From Rutidosis leptorrhynchoides (lineage: Eukaryota > Streptophyta > Magnoliopsida > Asterales > Asteraceae), in assembly GCF_046630445.1 (NCBI RefSeq), contig NC_092339.1, positions 56,467,501-56,531,500 on the forward strand: a stretch of DNA of 64,000 nt. The letters are read 5' to 3'. Made by a program: the position numbers and the translations under genes. The notes beneath the pieces were generated by a model. The model was not told the origin of the DNA. It did no database searches and saw only the letters and a program-made list of their open reading frames with translations. Of the stretch, positions 44,068-57,445 are shown one piece after another (the stretch's first letter is position 1; each line of letters starts with the position of its first letter).

Positions 44068-47000
44068 AGACCACAAGATTTCATATTTCAATACACATCC
44101 CATACATAGAGATAAAAATCATTCATATGGTGAACACCTGGTAACCGACATTAACAAGATGCATATATAAGAATATCCCCATCATTCCGGGACACCCTTC
44201 GGATATGATATAAATTTCGAAGTACTAAAGCATCCTGTACTTTGGATGGGGTTTGTTAGTCCCAATAGATCTATCTTTAGGATTCGCGTCAATTAGGGTG
44301 TCTGTTCCCTAATTCTTAGATTACCAGACTTAATAAAAAGGGGCATATTTGATTTCGATAATTCAACCATAGAATGTAGTTTCACATACTTGTGTCTATT
44401 TTGTAAATCATTTATAAAACCTGCATGTATTCTCATCCCAAAAATATTAGATTTTAAAAGTGGGACTATAACTCACTTTCACAGATTTTTACTTCATCGG
44501 GAAGTAAGACTTGGCCACTGGTTGATTCATGAACCTATAACAATATATACATATATATCAAAGTATGTTCAAAATATATTTACAACACTTTTAATATATT
44601 TTGATGTTTTAAGTTTATTAAGTCAGCTGTCCTCGTTAGTAACCTACAACTAGTTGTCCACAGTTAGATGTACAGAAATAAATCGATAAATATTATCTTG
44701 AATCAATCCACGACCCAGTGTATACGTATCTCAGTATTGATCACAACTCAAACTATATATATTTTGGAATCAACCTCAACCCTGTATAGCTAACTCCAAC
44801 ATTCACATATAGAGTGTCTATGGTTGTTCTGAAATATATATAGATGTGTCGACATGATAGGTCGAAACATTGTATACGTGTCTATGGTATCTCAAGATTA
44901 CATAATATACAATACAAGTTGATTAAGTTATGGTTGGAATAGATTTGTTACCAATTTTCACGTAGCTAAAATGAGAAAAATTATCCAATCTTGTTTTACC
45001 CATAACTTCTTCATTTTAAATCCGTTTTGAGTGAATCAAATTGCTATGGTTTCATATTGAACTCTATTTTATGAATCTAAACAGAAAAAGTATAGGTTTA
45101 TAGTCAGAAAAATAAGTTACAAGTCGTTTTTGTAAAGGTAGTCATTTCAGTCGAAAGAACGACGTCTAGATGACCATTTTAGAAAACATACTTCCACTTT
45201 GAGTTTAACCATAATTTTTGGATATAGTTTCATGTTCATAATAAAAATCATTTTCCCAGAATAACAACTTTTAAATCAAAGTTTATCATAGTTTTTAATT
45301 AACTAACCCAAAACAGCCCGCGGTGTTACTACGACGGCGTAAATTCGGTTTTACGGTGTTTTTCGTGTTTCCAGGTTTTAAATCATTAAGTTAGCATATC
45401 ATATAGATATATAACATGTGTTTAGTTAATTTTAAAAGTCAAGTTAGAAGGATTAACTTTTATTTGCGAACAAGTTTAGAATTAACTAAACTATGTTCTA
45501 GTGATTACAAGTTTAAACCTTCGAATAAGATAGCTTTATATGTATGAATCGAATGATGTTATGAACATCATTACTACCTCAAGTTTCTTGGATAAACCTA
45601 CTGGAAATGAGAAAAATAGATCTAGCTTCAAAGGATCCTTGGATGGCTTGAAAGTTCTTGAAGCAGAATCATGACACGAAAACAATTTCAAGTAAGATTT
45701 CCACTCGAAATAAGATTGTTATAGTTATAGAAATTGAATTAAAGTTTGAATATGATTATTACCTTGTATTAGAAAGATAACCTACTGTAAGTAACAAATG
45801 TTTCTTGATCTTGGATGATTACTTGGAATGGATTTAGAAAACTTGGAAGTAAACTTGCAATCTTGGAAGTATTCTTGATTTTATGAAACTAGAACTTTTG
45901 GAATTTATGATTAACACTTAGAACTTGAAGATAGAACTTGAGAGAGATCAATTAGATGAATAAAATTGAAGAATGAAAGTGTTTGTAGATGTTTTTGGTC
46001 GTTGGTGTATGGATTAGATATAAAGGATATGTAATTTTGTTTTCATGTAAATAAGTCATGAATGATTACTCATATTTTTGTAATTTTATGAGATATTTCA
46101 TGCCAGTTGCCAAATGATGGTTCCCACATGTGTTAGGTGACTCACATGGGCTGCTAAGAGCTGATCATTGGAGTGTATATACCAATAGTACATACATCTA
46201 AAAGCTGTGTATTGTACGAGTACGAATACGGGTGCATACGAGTAGAATTGTTGATGAAACTGAACGAGAATGTAATTGTAAGCATTTTTGTTAAGTAGAA
46301 GTATTTTTATAAGTGTCTTGAAGTCTTTCAAAAGTGTATGAATACATATTAAAACACTACATGTATATACATTTTAACTGAGTCGTTAAGTCATCGTTAG
46401 TCGTTACATGTAAATGTTGTTTTGAAACCTTTAGGTTAACGATCTTGTTGAATGTTGTTAACCCATTGTTTATTATAACAAATAAGATGTTAAATTGTTA
46501 TATTATCATGATATTATGATATATAATATATCTTAGTATGATATATATACAGTTAAATGTCGTTACAATGATAATCGTTACATATATGTCTCGTTTCGAA
46601 ATCATTAAGTTACTAGTCTTATTTTTACATATGTATTTCATTGTTAATACACTTAATAATATATTTACTTATCATTTAACATAATTAACCAAGTGTATCA
46701 ATATCTTAATATGATTCATATGTACCTAGTAAGACGTTGTTATAACGATAATCGTTATATATATCGTTTTCGAGTTTCTTAAATTAATAGTCTCATTTTT
46801 ATGTATATAACTCATTGTTAAAATACCTAATGAGATACATACTTATAATAAAATCATGTTAACTATATATATAACCATATATATGTCATCGTATAGTTTT
46901 TACAAGTTTTAACGTTCGTGAATCACCGGTCAACTTGGGTGGTCAATTGTCTATATGAAACATATTTCAATTAATCAAGTCTTAACAAGTTTGATTGCTT

Positions 47001-47081
47001 AACATGTTGAAAACACTTAATCATGTAAATAACAATTTCGTTTAATATATATATAAACATGAAAAAGTTCGGGTCACTACA
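44068..47081 (-). repeat. F2 3' LTR, inner piece
   Basis: Resumes the F2 LTR after F3 and its ACAAT duplication, and ends CGGGTCACTACA at 47081. It contains a diverged tandem duplication at about 46497-46862 that is also in the 5' LTR (about 56375-56735) but absent from F1 and F3. The 77-codon frame is at 46331-46098. Confidence 0.92.
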
Positions 47082-47118
47082 GTACCTACCCGTTAAATAA
47101 ATTTCGTCCCGAAATTTT
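47082..47118 (-). promoter_or_regulatory. F2 polypurine tract with adjacent hairpin
   Basis: Same module as F3: AAATTTCGGGACGAAATTT then ATTTAACGGGTAGGTAC next to the LTR end at 47081. Confidence 0.78.
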
Positions 47119-50100
47119 AAGTAGTTGGAGGTGTTGACGTATCTTCTGGAAATAAATGCTGGTATTTCTTCTTCATCATATCTTCATGCTCCCAGGTGAA
47201 CTCAGGTCCTCTACGAGCATTCCATCGAACCTTAACAATCGGTATCTTGTTTTGTTTAAGTCTCTTAACCTCACAATCCATTATTTCGACGGGTTCTTCA
47301 ATGAATTGAAGTTTTTCATTGATTTGGATTTCGTCCAACGGAATAGTGAGATCTTCTTTAGCAAAACATTTCTTCAAATTTGAGACGTGGAAAGTGTTAT
47401 GTACAGCCGCGAGTTGTTGAGGTAACTCAAGTCGGTAAGCTACTGGTCCGACACGATCAATAATCTTGAATGGTCCAATATACCTTGGATTTAATTTCCC
47501 TCGTTTACCAAATCGAACAACGCCTTTCCAAGGTGAAACCTTAAGCATGACCATTTCTCTAATTTCAAACTCTATATCTTTTCTTTTACTATCCGCGTAG
47601 CTCTTTTGTCGACTCTGGGCGGTTTTCAATCTTTGTTGAATTTGGATGATTTTCTCGGTAGTTTCTTGTATTATCTCCGGACCCGTAATCTGTCTATCCC
47701 CCACTTCACTCCAACAAATTGGAGACCTGCACTTTCTACCATAAAGTGCTTCAAACGGCGCCATCTCAATGCTTGAATGGTAGCTGTTGTTGTAGGAAAA
47801 TTCTGCTAACGGTAGATGTCGATCCCAACTGTTTTCGAAATCAATAACACAAGCTCGTAGCATGTATTCAAGCGTTTGTATCGTCCTTTCGCTCTGCCCA
47901 TCAGTTTGTGGATGATAGGCAGTACTCATGTCTAGACGAGTTCCCAATGCTTGCTGTAATGTCTGCCAGAATCTTGAAATAAATCTGCCATCCCTATCAG
48001 AGATAATATAGATTGGTATTCCATGTCTGGAGACGACTTCCTTCAAATACAGTCGTGCTAAATTCTCCATCTTGTCATCCTCTCTTATTGGCAGGAAGTA
48101 TGCTGACTTGGTGAGACAATCAACTATTACCCAAATAGTATCATAACCACTTGCAGTCCTTGGCAATTTAGTAATGAAATCCATGGTAATGTTTTCCCAT
48201 TTCCATTCCGGTATTTCAGGTTGTTGTAGTAGACCTGATGATTTCTGATGTTCAGCTTTGACCTTAGAACACGTCAAACATTCTCCTACATATTTAGCAA
48301 TATCGGATTTCATACCTGGCCACCAAAAATGTTTCTTAAGATCCTTATACATCTTCCCCGTTCCAGGATGTATTGAGTATCTGGTTTTATGAGCTTCTCT
48401 AAGTACCATTTCTCTCATATCTCCAAATTTTGGTACCCAAATTCTTTCAGCCCTATACCGGGTTCCGTCTTCCCGAATATTAAGATGCTTCTTCGATCCT
48501 TTGGGTATTTCATCCTTTAAATTTCCCTCCTTTAAAACTCCTTGTTGCGCCTCCTTTATTTGAGTAGTAAGGTTAGTGTGAATCATTATATTCATAGATT
48601 TTACTCGAATGGGTTCTCTGTCCTTTCTTCTCAAGGCGTCGGCTACCACATTTGCCTTCCCCGGGTGGTAACGAATCTCAAAGTCGTAATCATTCAACAA
48701 TTCAATCCACCTACACTGCCTCATATTCATTTGTTTCTGATTAAATATGTGTTGAAGACTTTTGTGGTCGGTATATATAATACTTTTGACCCCATATAAG
48801 TAGTGCCTCCAAGTCTTTAATGCAAAAACAACCGCGCCTAATTCCAAATCATGCGTCGTATAATTTTGCTCGTGAATATTCAATTGTCTAGACGCATAAG
48901 CAATCACCTTCGTCCGTTGCATTAATACACAACTGAGACCTTGCTTTGATACGTCACAATAAATCACAAAATCATCATTCCCTTCAGGCAATGACAATAT
49001 AGGTGCCGTAGTTAGCTTTTTCTTCAATAATTGAAACGCCTTTTCTTGTTCATCCTTCCATTCAAATTTCTTCCCTTTATGCGTTAATGCAGTCAAGGGT
49101 TTTGCTATTTTGGAGAAATCTTGGATGAATCTTCTGTAGTAACCAGCCAATTCTAAAAATTGACGTATATGCTTCGGTGTTTTTGGGGTTTCCCACTTTT
49201 CAACGGTTTCGATCTTTGCCGGGTCCACCTGGATACCTTCTTTGTTCACTATGTGACCGAGGAATTGAACTTCTTCCAACCAAAATGCACACTTTGAAAA
49301 CTTAGCGTACAGTTTTTCTTTCCTCAATACTTCTAGCACTTTTCTCAAATGTTCTTCGTGCTCTTGATCATTCTTTGAGTAAATAAGTATGTCATCAATG
49401 AAAACAATGACAAACTTATCAAGGTATGGTCCACACACTCGGTTCATAAGGTCCATGAACACAGCTGGTGCATTAGTTAAACCAAAGGGCATGACCATAA
49501 ACTCGTAATGACCGTAACGTGTTCTGAAACCAGTCTTTGGAATATCATCTTCTTTCACCCGCATTTGATGATACCCGGAACGTAAGTCAATCTTTGAATA
49601 AACAGACGAGCCTTGTAGTTGATCAAATAAGTCGTCGATTCTCGGTAGTGGGTAGCGGTTCTTGATGGTAAGTTTGTTCAACTCTCGGTAGTCGATACAC
49701 AACCTGAATGTACCATCTTTCTTCTTGACAAACAAAACAGGAGCTCCCCATGGTGATGTGCTTGGTCGAATGAAACCACGTTCTAATAGTTCTTGCAGTT
49801 GGCTTAGCAGTTCTTTCATCTCGCTGGGTGCGAGTCTATAAGGAGCACGAGCTATTGGTGCAGCTCCTGGTACAAGATCTATTTGAAATTCAACAGATCG
49901 ATGTGGAGGTAGTCCCGGTAATTCTTTCGGAAATACATCAGGAAATTCTTTTGCGACGGGAACATCATTGATGCTCTTTTCTTCAGTTTGCACTTTCTCG
50001 ACGTGTGCTAGAACAGCATAGCAACCTTTTCTTATTAGTTTTTGTGCCTTCAAATTACTAATAAGATGTAGCTTCATGTTGCCCTTTTCTCCGTACACCA

Positions 50101-51601
50101 TTAAGGGTTCTCCTTCTTCTCGTACAATGCGAATTGCATTTTTATAACATACGATCTCTGCTTTCACCTACTTCAGCTAGTCCATGCCAACTATTACATC
50201 AAAACTCCCTAACTCTACTGGTATCAAATCAATCTTAAATATTTCGCTACCCAGTTTAATTTCTCGATTCCGGCATATATTATCTGCTGAAATTAATTTA
50301 CCGTTTGCTAATTCAAGTAAAAATTTACTATCCAACGATGTCAATGGACAACTTAATTTAGCACAAAAATCTCTACTCATATAGCTTCTATCCGCACCCG
50401 AATCAAATAAAACGTAAGCAGATTTATTGTCAATAAGAAACGTACCCGTAACAAGCTCCGGGTCTTCCTGTGCCTCTGCCACATTAATATTGAAAACTCT
50501 TCCGCGACCTTGTCCATTCGTGTTCTCCTGGTTCTGGCAATTTCTAATAATGTGGCCCGGTTTTCCACATTTATAACAAACTACATTGGCATAACTTGCT
50601 CCGACACTACTTGCTCCCCCATTACTCGTTCCGACACCATTTGTTCCTTTCGTTCTGTTAACCCCTGGTCCGTAGACCTCACACTTCGCCGCTCTATGAC
50701 CATTTCTTTTACACTTGTTGCAAAATTTGGTGCAGAACCCCGGGTGATACTTTTCACACCTTTGGCATAGCTGCTTCTGATTGTTGTTGTTGTTGTTGCG
50801 GTTGTTATTGTTGTTGGGATGATTGTTGTAGTTGTTGTTGTCCTACTTTCTTTTGACTTGCTTCACATTGGCCTCTTCAGCCGTCTGTTGTTTAATTCTT
50901 TCCTCAATCTGGTTCACTAGTTTGTGAGCCATTCTACATGCCTGTTGTATGGAGGTGGGCTCGTGTGAACTTATATCTTCTTGGATTCTTTCCGGTAATC
51001 CTTTCACAAACGCGTCGATCTTCTCTTCCTCATCTTCAAACGCTCCCGGACACAATAGGCACAATTCTGTGAATCATCTTTCGTACGTGGTAATATCAAA
51101 TCCTTGGGTTCGTAACCCTCTAAGTTCTATCTTGAGCTTATTGACCTCGGCTCTGGGACGGTACTTCTCGTTCATCAAGTGCTTGAATGCTGACCACAGT
51201 AGTGCGTACGCATCATCTTGTCCCACTTGCTCTAGATAGGTATTCCACCATGTTAACGCAGAACCTGTGAAGGTATGCGTAGCGTACTTCACTTTGTCCT
51301 CTTCAGTACACTTACTTATGGCAAACACCGATTCGACCTTCTCGGTCCACCGTTTCAATCCGATCGGTCCTTCAGTTCCATCAAATTTCAAAGGTTTGCA
51401 GGCAGTGAATTCTTTGTAGGTGCATCCTACACGATTTCCTGTACTGCTAGATCCAAGGTTATTGTTGGTATGTAGCGCAGCCTGTACTGCGGCTATGTTT
51501 GAAGCTAGAAAAGTACGGAATTCCTCTCCATTCATATTCACGGTGTGTCGAGTAGTCGGTGCCATTTCCTTCAAAATAGTCAAATGGAACAAGTTAATCA
51601 T
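47117..51601 (-). pseudogene. gag-pol: gag-pol of F2, degenerate
   Basis: Collinear with F3. Relative to F3: CGA to TGA at 51076-51074 in gag (TTYER then stop); TGG to TAG at 50845-50843, at the edge of a 126-bp in-frame deletion that removes much of the Asn-rich linker; TGG to TAG at 50179-50177 and GAA to TAG at 50170-50168 after IVGMD in the protease region. From 50167 to 47117 the frame is open for 1016 codons, covering RT (FIDDILIY), RNase H, integrase and the chromodomain-like end. The RT and integrase catalytic residues are still present in that stretch. In RNase H the DAS motif reads DVS. No complete polyprotein can be made. Confidence 0.93.
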
Positions 51602-51697
51602 ACAGAATATTAAGAGTAGTTAATAGTATTTCGTAGCATAATATGAACTCATTTATAAATGCTTTTTCTTCATATTAGCGTTTTATAAGTTTAAATT

Positions 51698-51714
51698 CGG
51701 GTAGTACCTACCCG
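51698..51714. other. Internal PPT-core hairpin of F2
   Basis: Minus strand CGGGTAG-GTA-CTACCCG, preceded by TTAA, as in F1 and F3. Confidence 0.7.
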
Positions 51715-51906
51715 TTAAGTTCATACTTAGTAGCTAATATACAATTCAACTACTACAATTCTATATGAAAAACTGATTATATTAATATTTCGCGTTCAAA
51801 CTTTTATACAATATTTTACAAACTTACAATACCGCTTATTTTACATAAAGCATGAAATATAGCACACAATAACTTTGATACAAGATAGTTGTGAAGATAA
51901 TTCTAG

Positions 51907-52590
51907 CTAGTACACAAGTCGTTCAGCAAAGGCAATAAAGACACGTAATTCATACATCCAGAAACAAGTCATGCATTTTGGTTTTACTAGGACTACTTCC
52001 CATCCTTGGTCTTGTGGAACAGAACCGTTATGGTCGTTGATAAGACATCGTGTTGTAACGTTGTCAAAGGGAGGAGGGTTACGTAATGATCAACAGTCTC
52101 GTAATAACCTAAAAACCTCATTTCTTACCCCAATTACCGACTCCGTCACTTGTGGGAATGTTTTGTTTAATAATTGTAGCCCGATGTTCTTTTTCTCACT
52201 TTGGTGAGAAGCGAACATTACTAACCCGTAAGCATAGCATGCTTCTTTATGTTGCATGTTAGCCGCTTTTTCTAAATCATGAAGTCCTATATTCGGATAC
52301 ATTAAGTCAAAATAATTTCTTAACCCGTTGCGTAAAATAGCATTTGGGTTCCCCGCAATATATGCGTCAAAGTAAACACATCGTAACTTATGGGTTTCCC
52401 AATGTGATATCCCCCATCTTTCAAACGAAAGTCTCTTATAAACCAAGACATTCTTGGAACGTTCTTCGAATGTCTTACAAACTGATTTCGACGTAAATAG
52501 TTGTGCCGAAGAATTCTGACCGACTCTAGACAAGATTTCATCAATCATGTCTCCGGGTAGGTCTCTTAAAATATTGGGTTGTCTATCCAT
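51907..52590 (-). pseudogene. F-box protein ORF of F2, one premature stop
   Basis: Same length (684 bp) as the F3 ORF, with no frameshift. A Trp codon has become TGA at 52092-52090, cutting the product to 166 aa and removing the C-terminal third. The F-box (LPGDMIDEILSRVGQNS, VCKTFEERS) and the middle helical region are preserved. Substitutions relative to F3 include FTSKSVCK in place of FKARSVCK, inside the F-box region. The C-terminal Cys pair is still encoded beyond the stop. Confidence 0.82.
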
Positions 52591-52728
52591 TTTGTGTTTT
52601 TATACTGTAAAATAGACAAGAGTTAGATTCATAAAAAAAAATACTTATTAATACAAGCAATTTTTACATATATCATAAAGCATAAGCACACTATATTACA
52701 TATATTATACCACACGAATACAACTATC

Positions 52729-53310
52729 TTATTCCGACTCGCTCGTTTCTTCTTCTTCGGTTTTGGTTCGTTTTTCCAAGTTTCTAGGGATATATGATGT
52801 TCCCCTAATACGAGCTGTCGTTTTCCACAACGGTTTAGAAAAACCTGGTGGTTTAGAGGTTCCCGGGTCATTGTTACAACTTAAGGGCTTCGGGGGTTGA
52901 TGATACATATAAAGTTCATCGGAGTTGGAATTAGATTTCTCTATTTTTATGCCCTTTCCCTTATTATTTTCTTTTGCCTTTTTAAATTCAGTTGGGTTAA
53001 TTTCTATAACATCATCGGAATTCTCGTCGGAATCCGTTTCATCGGAGAATTGGTAATCCTCCCAATATTTTGCTTCCTTGGCGGAAACACCATTGACCAT
53101 AATTAACCTTGGTCGGTTGGTTGAGGATTTTCTTTTACTTAACCGTTTTATTATTTCCCCCACCGGTTCTATTTCCTCCTCCGGTTCCTCCTCTTCCGGT
53201 TCTGATTCTTCTTCCGGTTCTTCTTCGGGAACTTGTGAATCAGTCCAATATATATTCGACTCTTCGTTATTATTAGGTGAGTCAGTGGGATTTGTTCTAG
53301 AGGTAGACAT
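52729..53310 (-). CDS. F-family ORF1 of F2, acidic protein (193 aa)
   Basis: An open homologue of ORF1 in F1 and F3. It is shorter because the N-terminal NVNWND segment and part of the EEESEP repeat array are missing. The basic stretch KRLSKRKSSTNRP, the AKEAKYWEDYQFSDE block and the Lys-rich and C-terminal patches are conserved. That it stays open while gag-pol of the same element has several stops may reflect chance, its shorter length, or later decay. Function unknown. Confidence 0.72.
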   Translation of the reverse strand: MSTSRTNPTDSPNNNEESNIYWTDSQVPEEEPEEESEPEEEEPEEEIEPVGEIIKRLSKRKSSTNRPRLIMVNGVSAKEAKYWEDYQFSDETDSDENSDDVIEINPTEFKKAKENNKGKGIKIEKSNSNSDELYMYHQPPKPLSCNNDPGTSKPPGFSKPLWKTTARIRGTSYIPRNLEKRTKTEEEETSESE

Positions 53311-53418
53311 CTATCCCACAATATCAAACATGTTAAGAGATTAATATATCACATAATATATACATGTTAATAATATATAGTTTATAACAAAAATGTTAAG
53401 CAATCATTTTTAAAGAAG

Positions 53419-53519
53419 ACACGGTCGAAGTCCAGACTCACTAATGCATCCTAACAAACTCGATAAGACATACTAATGCAAATTTTCTGGTTCTCTAAGA
53501 CCAACGTTCGGATACCAAC
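53419..53519 (-). promoter_or_regulatory. F2 primer-binding site and conserved leader
   Basis: Minus strand PBS TGGTATCCGAAC at 53517-53506 (two mismatches to the usual initiator tRNA-Met PBS). Leader block at 53450-53419. Confidence 0.8.
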
Positions 53520-56500
53520 TGAAATGTCCCGTTCTTATTGATTAAAAACGTTCCATATTAATTGATTTCGTTGCGAGGTTTTGACCTCTATATGAGACGT
53601 TTTTCAAAGACTGCATTCATTTTTAAAACAAACCATAACCTTTATTTCATAAATAAAAGTTTAAAAAGCTTTACGTAGAATATCAAATAATGATAATCTA
53701 AAATATCCTGTTTACACACGACCATTACATAATGGTCTACAATACAAATATGTTACATCGAAATCAGTTTCTTGAATGCAGTTTTTATACAATATCATAC
53801 AAACATGGACTCCAAATCTTGTCCTTATTTTAGTATGCAACAGCGGAAGCTCTTAGTATTCACCTGAGAATAAACATGCTTTAAACGTCAACAAAAATGT
53901 TGGTGAGATAGGTTTAACCTATATATATCAAATCGTAACAATAGACCACAAGATTTCATATTTCAATACACATCCCATACATAGAGATAAAAATCATTCA
54001 TATGGTGAACACCTGGTAACCGACATTAACAAGATGCATATATAAGAATATCCCCATCATTCCGGGACACCCTTCGGATATGATATAAATTTCAAAGTAC
54101 TAAAGCATCCGGTACTTTGGATGGGGTTTGTTAGGCCCAATAGATCTATCTTTAGGATTCGCGTCAATTAGGGTGTCTGTTCCCTAATTCTTAGATTACC
54201 AGACTTAATAAAAAGGGGCATATTTGATTTCGATAATTCAACCATAGAATGTAGTTTCACGTACTTGTGTCTATTTTGTAAATCATTTATAAAACCTGCA
54301 TGTATTCTCATCCCAAAAATATTAGATTTTAAAAGTGGGACTATAACTCACTTTCACAGATTTTTACTTCGTCGGGAAGTAAGACTTGGCCACTGGTTGA
54401 TTCACGAACCTATAACAATATATACATATATATCAAAGTATGTTCAAAATATATTTACAACACTTTTAATATATTTTGATGTTTTAAGTTTATTAAGTCA
54501 GCTGTCCTCGTTAGTAACCTACAACTAGTTGTCCACAGTTAGATGTACAGAAATAAATTGATAAATATTATCTTGAATCAATCCATGACCCAGTGTATAC
54601 GTATCTCAGTATTGATCACAACTCAAACTATATATATTTTGGAATCAACCTCAACCCTGTATAGCTAACTCCAACATTCACATATAGAGTGTATATGGTT
54701 GTTTCGAAATATATATAGATGTGTCGACATGATAGGTCGAAACATTGTATACGTGTCTATGGTATCTCAAGATTACATAATATACAATACAAGTTGATTA
54801 AGTTATGGTTGGAATAGATTTGTTACCAATTTTCACGTAGCTAAAATGAGAAAAATTATCCAATCTTGTTTTACCCATAACTTCTTCATTTTAAATTCGT
54901 TTTGAGTGAATCAAATTGCTATGGTTTCATATTGAACTCTATTTTATGAATCTAAACAGAAAAAGTATAGGTTTATAGTCGGAAAAATAAGTTACAAGTC
55001 ATTTTTGTAAAGGTAGTCATTTCAGTCGAAAGAACGACGTCTAGATGACCATTTTAGAAAACATACTTCCACTTTGAGTTTAACCATAATTTTTGGATAT
55101 AGTTTCATGTTCATAATAAAAATCATTTTCCCAGAATAACAACTTTTAAATCAAAGTTTATCATAGTTTTTAATTAACTAACCCAAAACAGCCCGCGGTG
55201 TTACTACGACGGCGTAAATCCGGTTTTACGGTGTTTTTCGTGTTTCCAGGTTTTAAATAATTAAGTTAGCATATCATATAGATATAGAACATGTGTTTAG
55301 TTAATTTTAAAAGTCAAGTTAGAAGGATTAACTTTTATTTGCGAACAAGTTTAGAATTAACTAAACTATGTTCTAGTGATTACAAGTTTAAACCTTCAAA
55401 TAAGATAGCTTTATATGTATGAATCGAATGATGTTATGAACATCATTACTACCTCAAGTTCCTTGGATAAACCTACTGGAAATGAGAAAAATAGATCTAG
55501 CTTCAAAGGATCCTTGGATGGCTTGAAAGTTCTTGAAGCAGAATCATGACACGAAAACAATTTCAAGTAAGATTTCCACTCGAAATAAGATTGTTATAGT
55601 TATAGAAATTGAATTAAAGTTTGAATATGATTATTACCTTGTATTAGAAAGATAACCTACTGTAAGTAACAAAGGTTTCTTGATCTTGGATGATTACTTG
55701 GAATGGATTTAGAAAACTTGGAAGTAAACTTGCAATCTTGGAAGTATTCTTGATTTTATGAAACTAGAACTTTTGGAATTTATGAAGAACACTTAGAACT
55801 TGAAGATAGAACTTGAGAGAGATCAATTAGATGAAGAAAATTGAAGAATGAAAGTGTTTGTAGGTGTTTTTGGTCGTTGGTGTATGGATTAGATATAAAG
55901 GATATGTAATTTTGTTTTCATGTAAATAAGTCATGAATGATTACTCATATTTTTGTAATTTTATGAGATATTTCATGCTAGTTGCCAAATGATGGTTCCC
56001 ACATGTGTTAGGTGACTCACATGGGCTGCTAAGAGCTGATCATTGGAATGTATATACCAATAGTACATACATCTAAAAGCTGTGTATTGTACGACTATGA
56101 ATACGGGCGCATACGAGTAGAATTGTTGATGAAACTGAACGAGGATGTAATTGTAAGCATTTTTGTTAAGTAGAAGTATTTTGATAAGTGTCTTGAAGTC
56201 TTTCAAAAGTGTTGAATACATATTAAAACACTACATGTATATACATTTTAACTGAGTCGTTAAGTCATCGTTAGTCGTTACATGTAAATGTTGTTTTGAA
56301 ACCTTTAGGTTAACGATCTTGTTGAATGTTGTTAACCCATTGTTTATTATAACAAATGAGATGTTAAATTGTTATATTATCATGATATTATGATATATAA
56401 TATATCTTAGTATGATGTATATACAGTTAAATGTCGTTACAACGATAATCGTTACATATATGTCTCGTTTCGAAATCATTAAGTTAGTAGTCTTATTTTT

Positions 56501-56955
56501 ACATATGTATTTCATTGTTAATACACTTAATAATATATTTACTTATCATTTAACATAATTAACCAAGTGTATCAATATCTTAATATGATTCATTTGTACC
56601 TAATAAGACGTTGTTATAACGATAATCGTTATATATATCGTTTTCGAGTTTCTTAAATTAATAGTCTCATTTTTATGTATATAACTCATTGTTAAAATAC
56701 CTAATGAGATACATACTTATAATAAAATCATGTTACCTATATATATAACCATATATATGTCATCGTATAGTTTTTACAAGTTTTAACGTTCGTGAATCAC
56801 CGGTCAACTTGGGTGGTCAATTGTCTATATGAAACCTATTTCAATTAATCAAGTCTTAACAAGTTTGATTGCTTAACATGTTGGAAACACTTAATCATGT
56901 AAATAACAATTTCGTTTAATATATATATAAACATGGAAAAGTTCGGGTCACTACA
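53520..56955 (-). repeat. F2 5' LTR (3436 bp)
   Basis: Pairs with 30537-30961 + 44068-47081. It carries the extra duplicated segment near 56375-56735. The LTRs of F2 differ more from each other than those of F3 do, as expected for an older insertion. Confidence 0.93.
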
Positions 56956-57091
56956 TCATTCTTAGATCTCTACATCTTTCAAAGCTATACTTTGACTTTA
57001 AATCTGTGCAAGATCCATTAGCATTGTTTTTACCGAAAATAACCTTGTAATTCCTTTTCAAAGTATCCAGTATTATTAACCATTCAACCAG

Positions 57092-57229
57092 TCAACGACG
57101 ATCTTTTAGACTTGTAACTTTAGCATACACGTTTTTGTTACTGGGGAACCTTTCATGTCCCACCACATTAACAGTAAATGTACCAGAAAATTCATTAATC
57201 TGTGACTTAAAGTCTCTCCGAAAAACCAT
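57092..57229 (-). CDS. Small antisense ORF of N1 (45 aa), uncertain
   Basis: An ATG in a moderate context (TATAATGG) starts a 45-codon frame with NEFSGTFTVNVVGHERFPSN and a basic end (SLKDRR). N2 has homologous DNA at about 14700-14745 (reading FTANVTGYERFP) that is broken by stops. No family recognised. It could be an exon remnant lying between the acidic antisense ORF and the zinc-knuckle relic. Confidence 0.3.
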   Translation of the reverse strand: MVFRRDFKSQINEFSGTFTVNVVGHERFPSNKNVYAKVTSLKDRR

Positions 57230-57445
57230 TATAATTGTTCATTGAAACCCTATCATGTACTCATCCACATCTTGTAACGGTAATGGCCATACCAACTACC
57301 GGGAATTAGCAATCAGTATTTCAAATTTCGCAGCAATTCTACGCCAACAGTTATATATATATACATATAATGTCTATCTCCTAGACTTATTTACTTCGAA
57401 GGTGAAGTTTCTGAAAAACACCCAAACTGCGAAACTAGTTCTCCG

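Larger units (their letters stand above)
30537..56955 (-). mobile_element. F2: F-family retrotransposon, degenerate, carrying nested F3
   Basis: Minus-strand element with TSD TCATT at 30532-30536 and 56956-56960. 3' LTR 30537-30961 + 44068-47081 (3439 bp once F3 is removed), internal 47082-53519, 5' LTR 53520-56955 (3436 bp). ORF1 is open. The F-box ORF has one stop. gag-pol has at least four stops and a 126-bp in-frame deletion. Its LTRs carry an extra diverged duplication absent from F1 and F3, so it represents a subfamily. Confidence 0.92.

Noticed and set aside
44063..47081. Appeared at first to be a solo or separate LTR
   Set aside because: The ACAAT duplication and continuity with 30537-30961 show that it is the second piece of the F2 3' LTR, split by F3.
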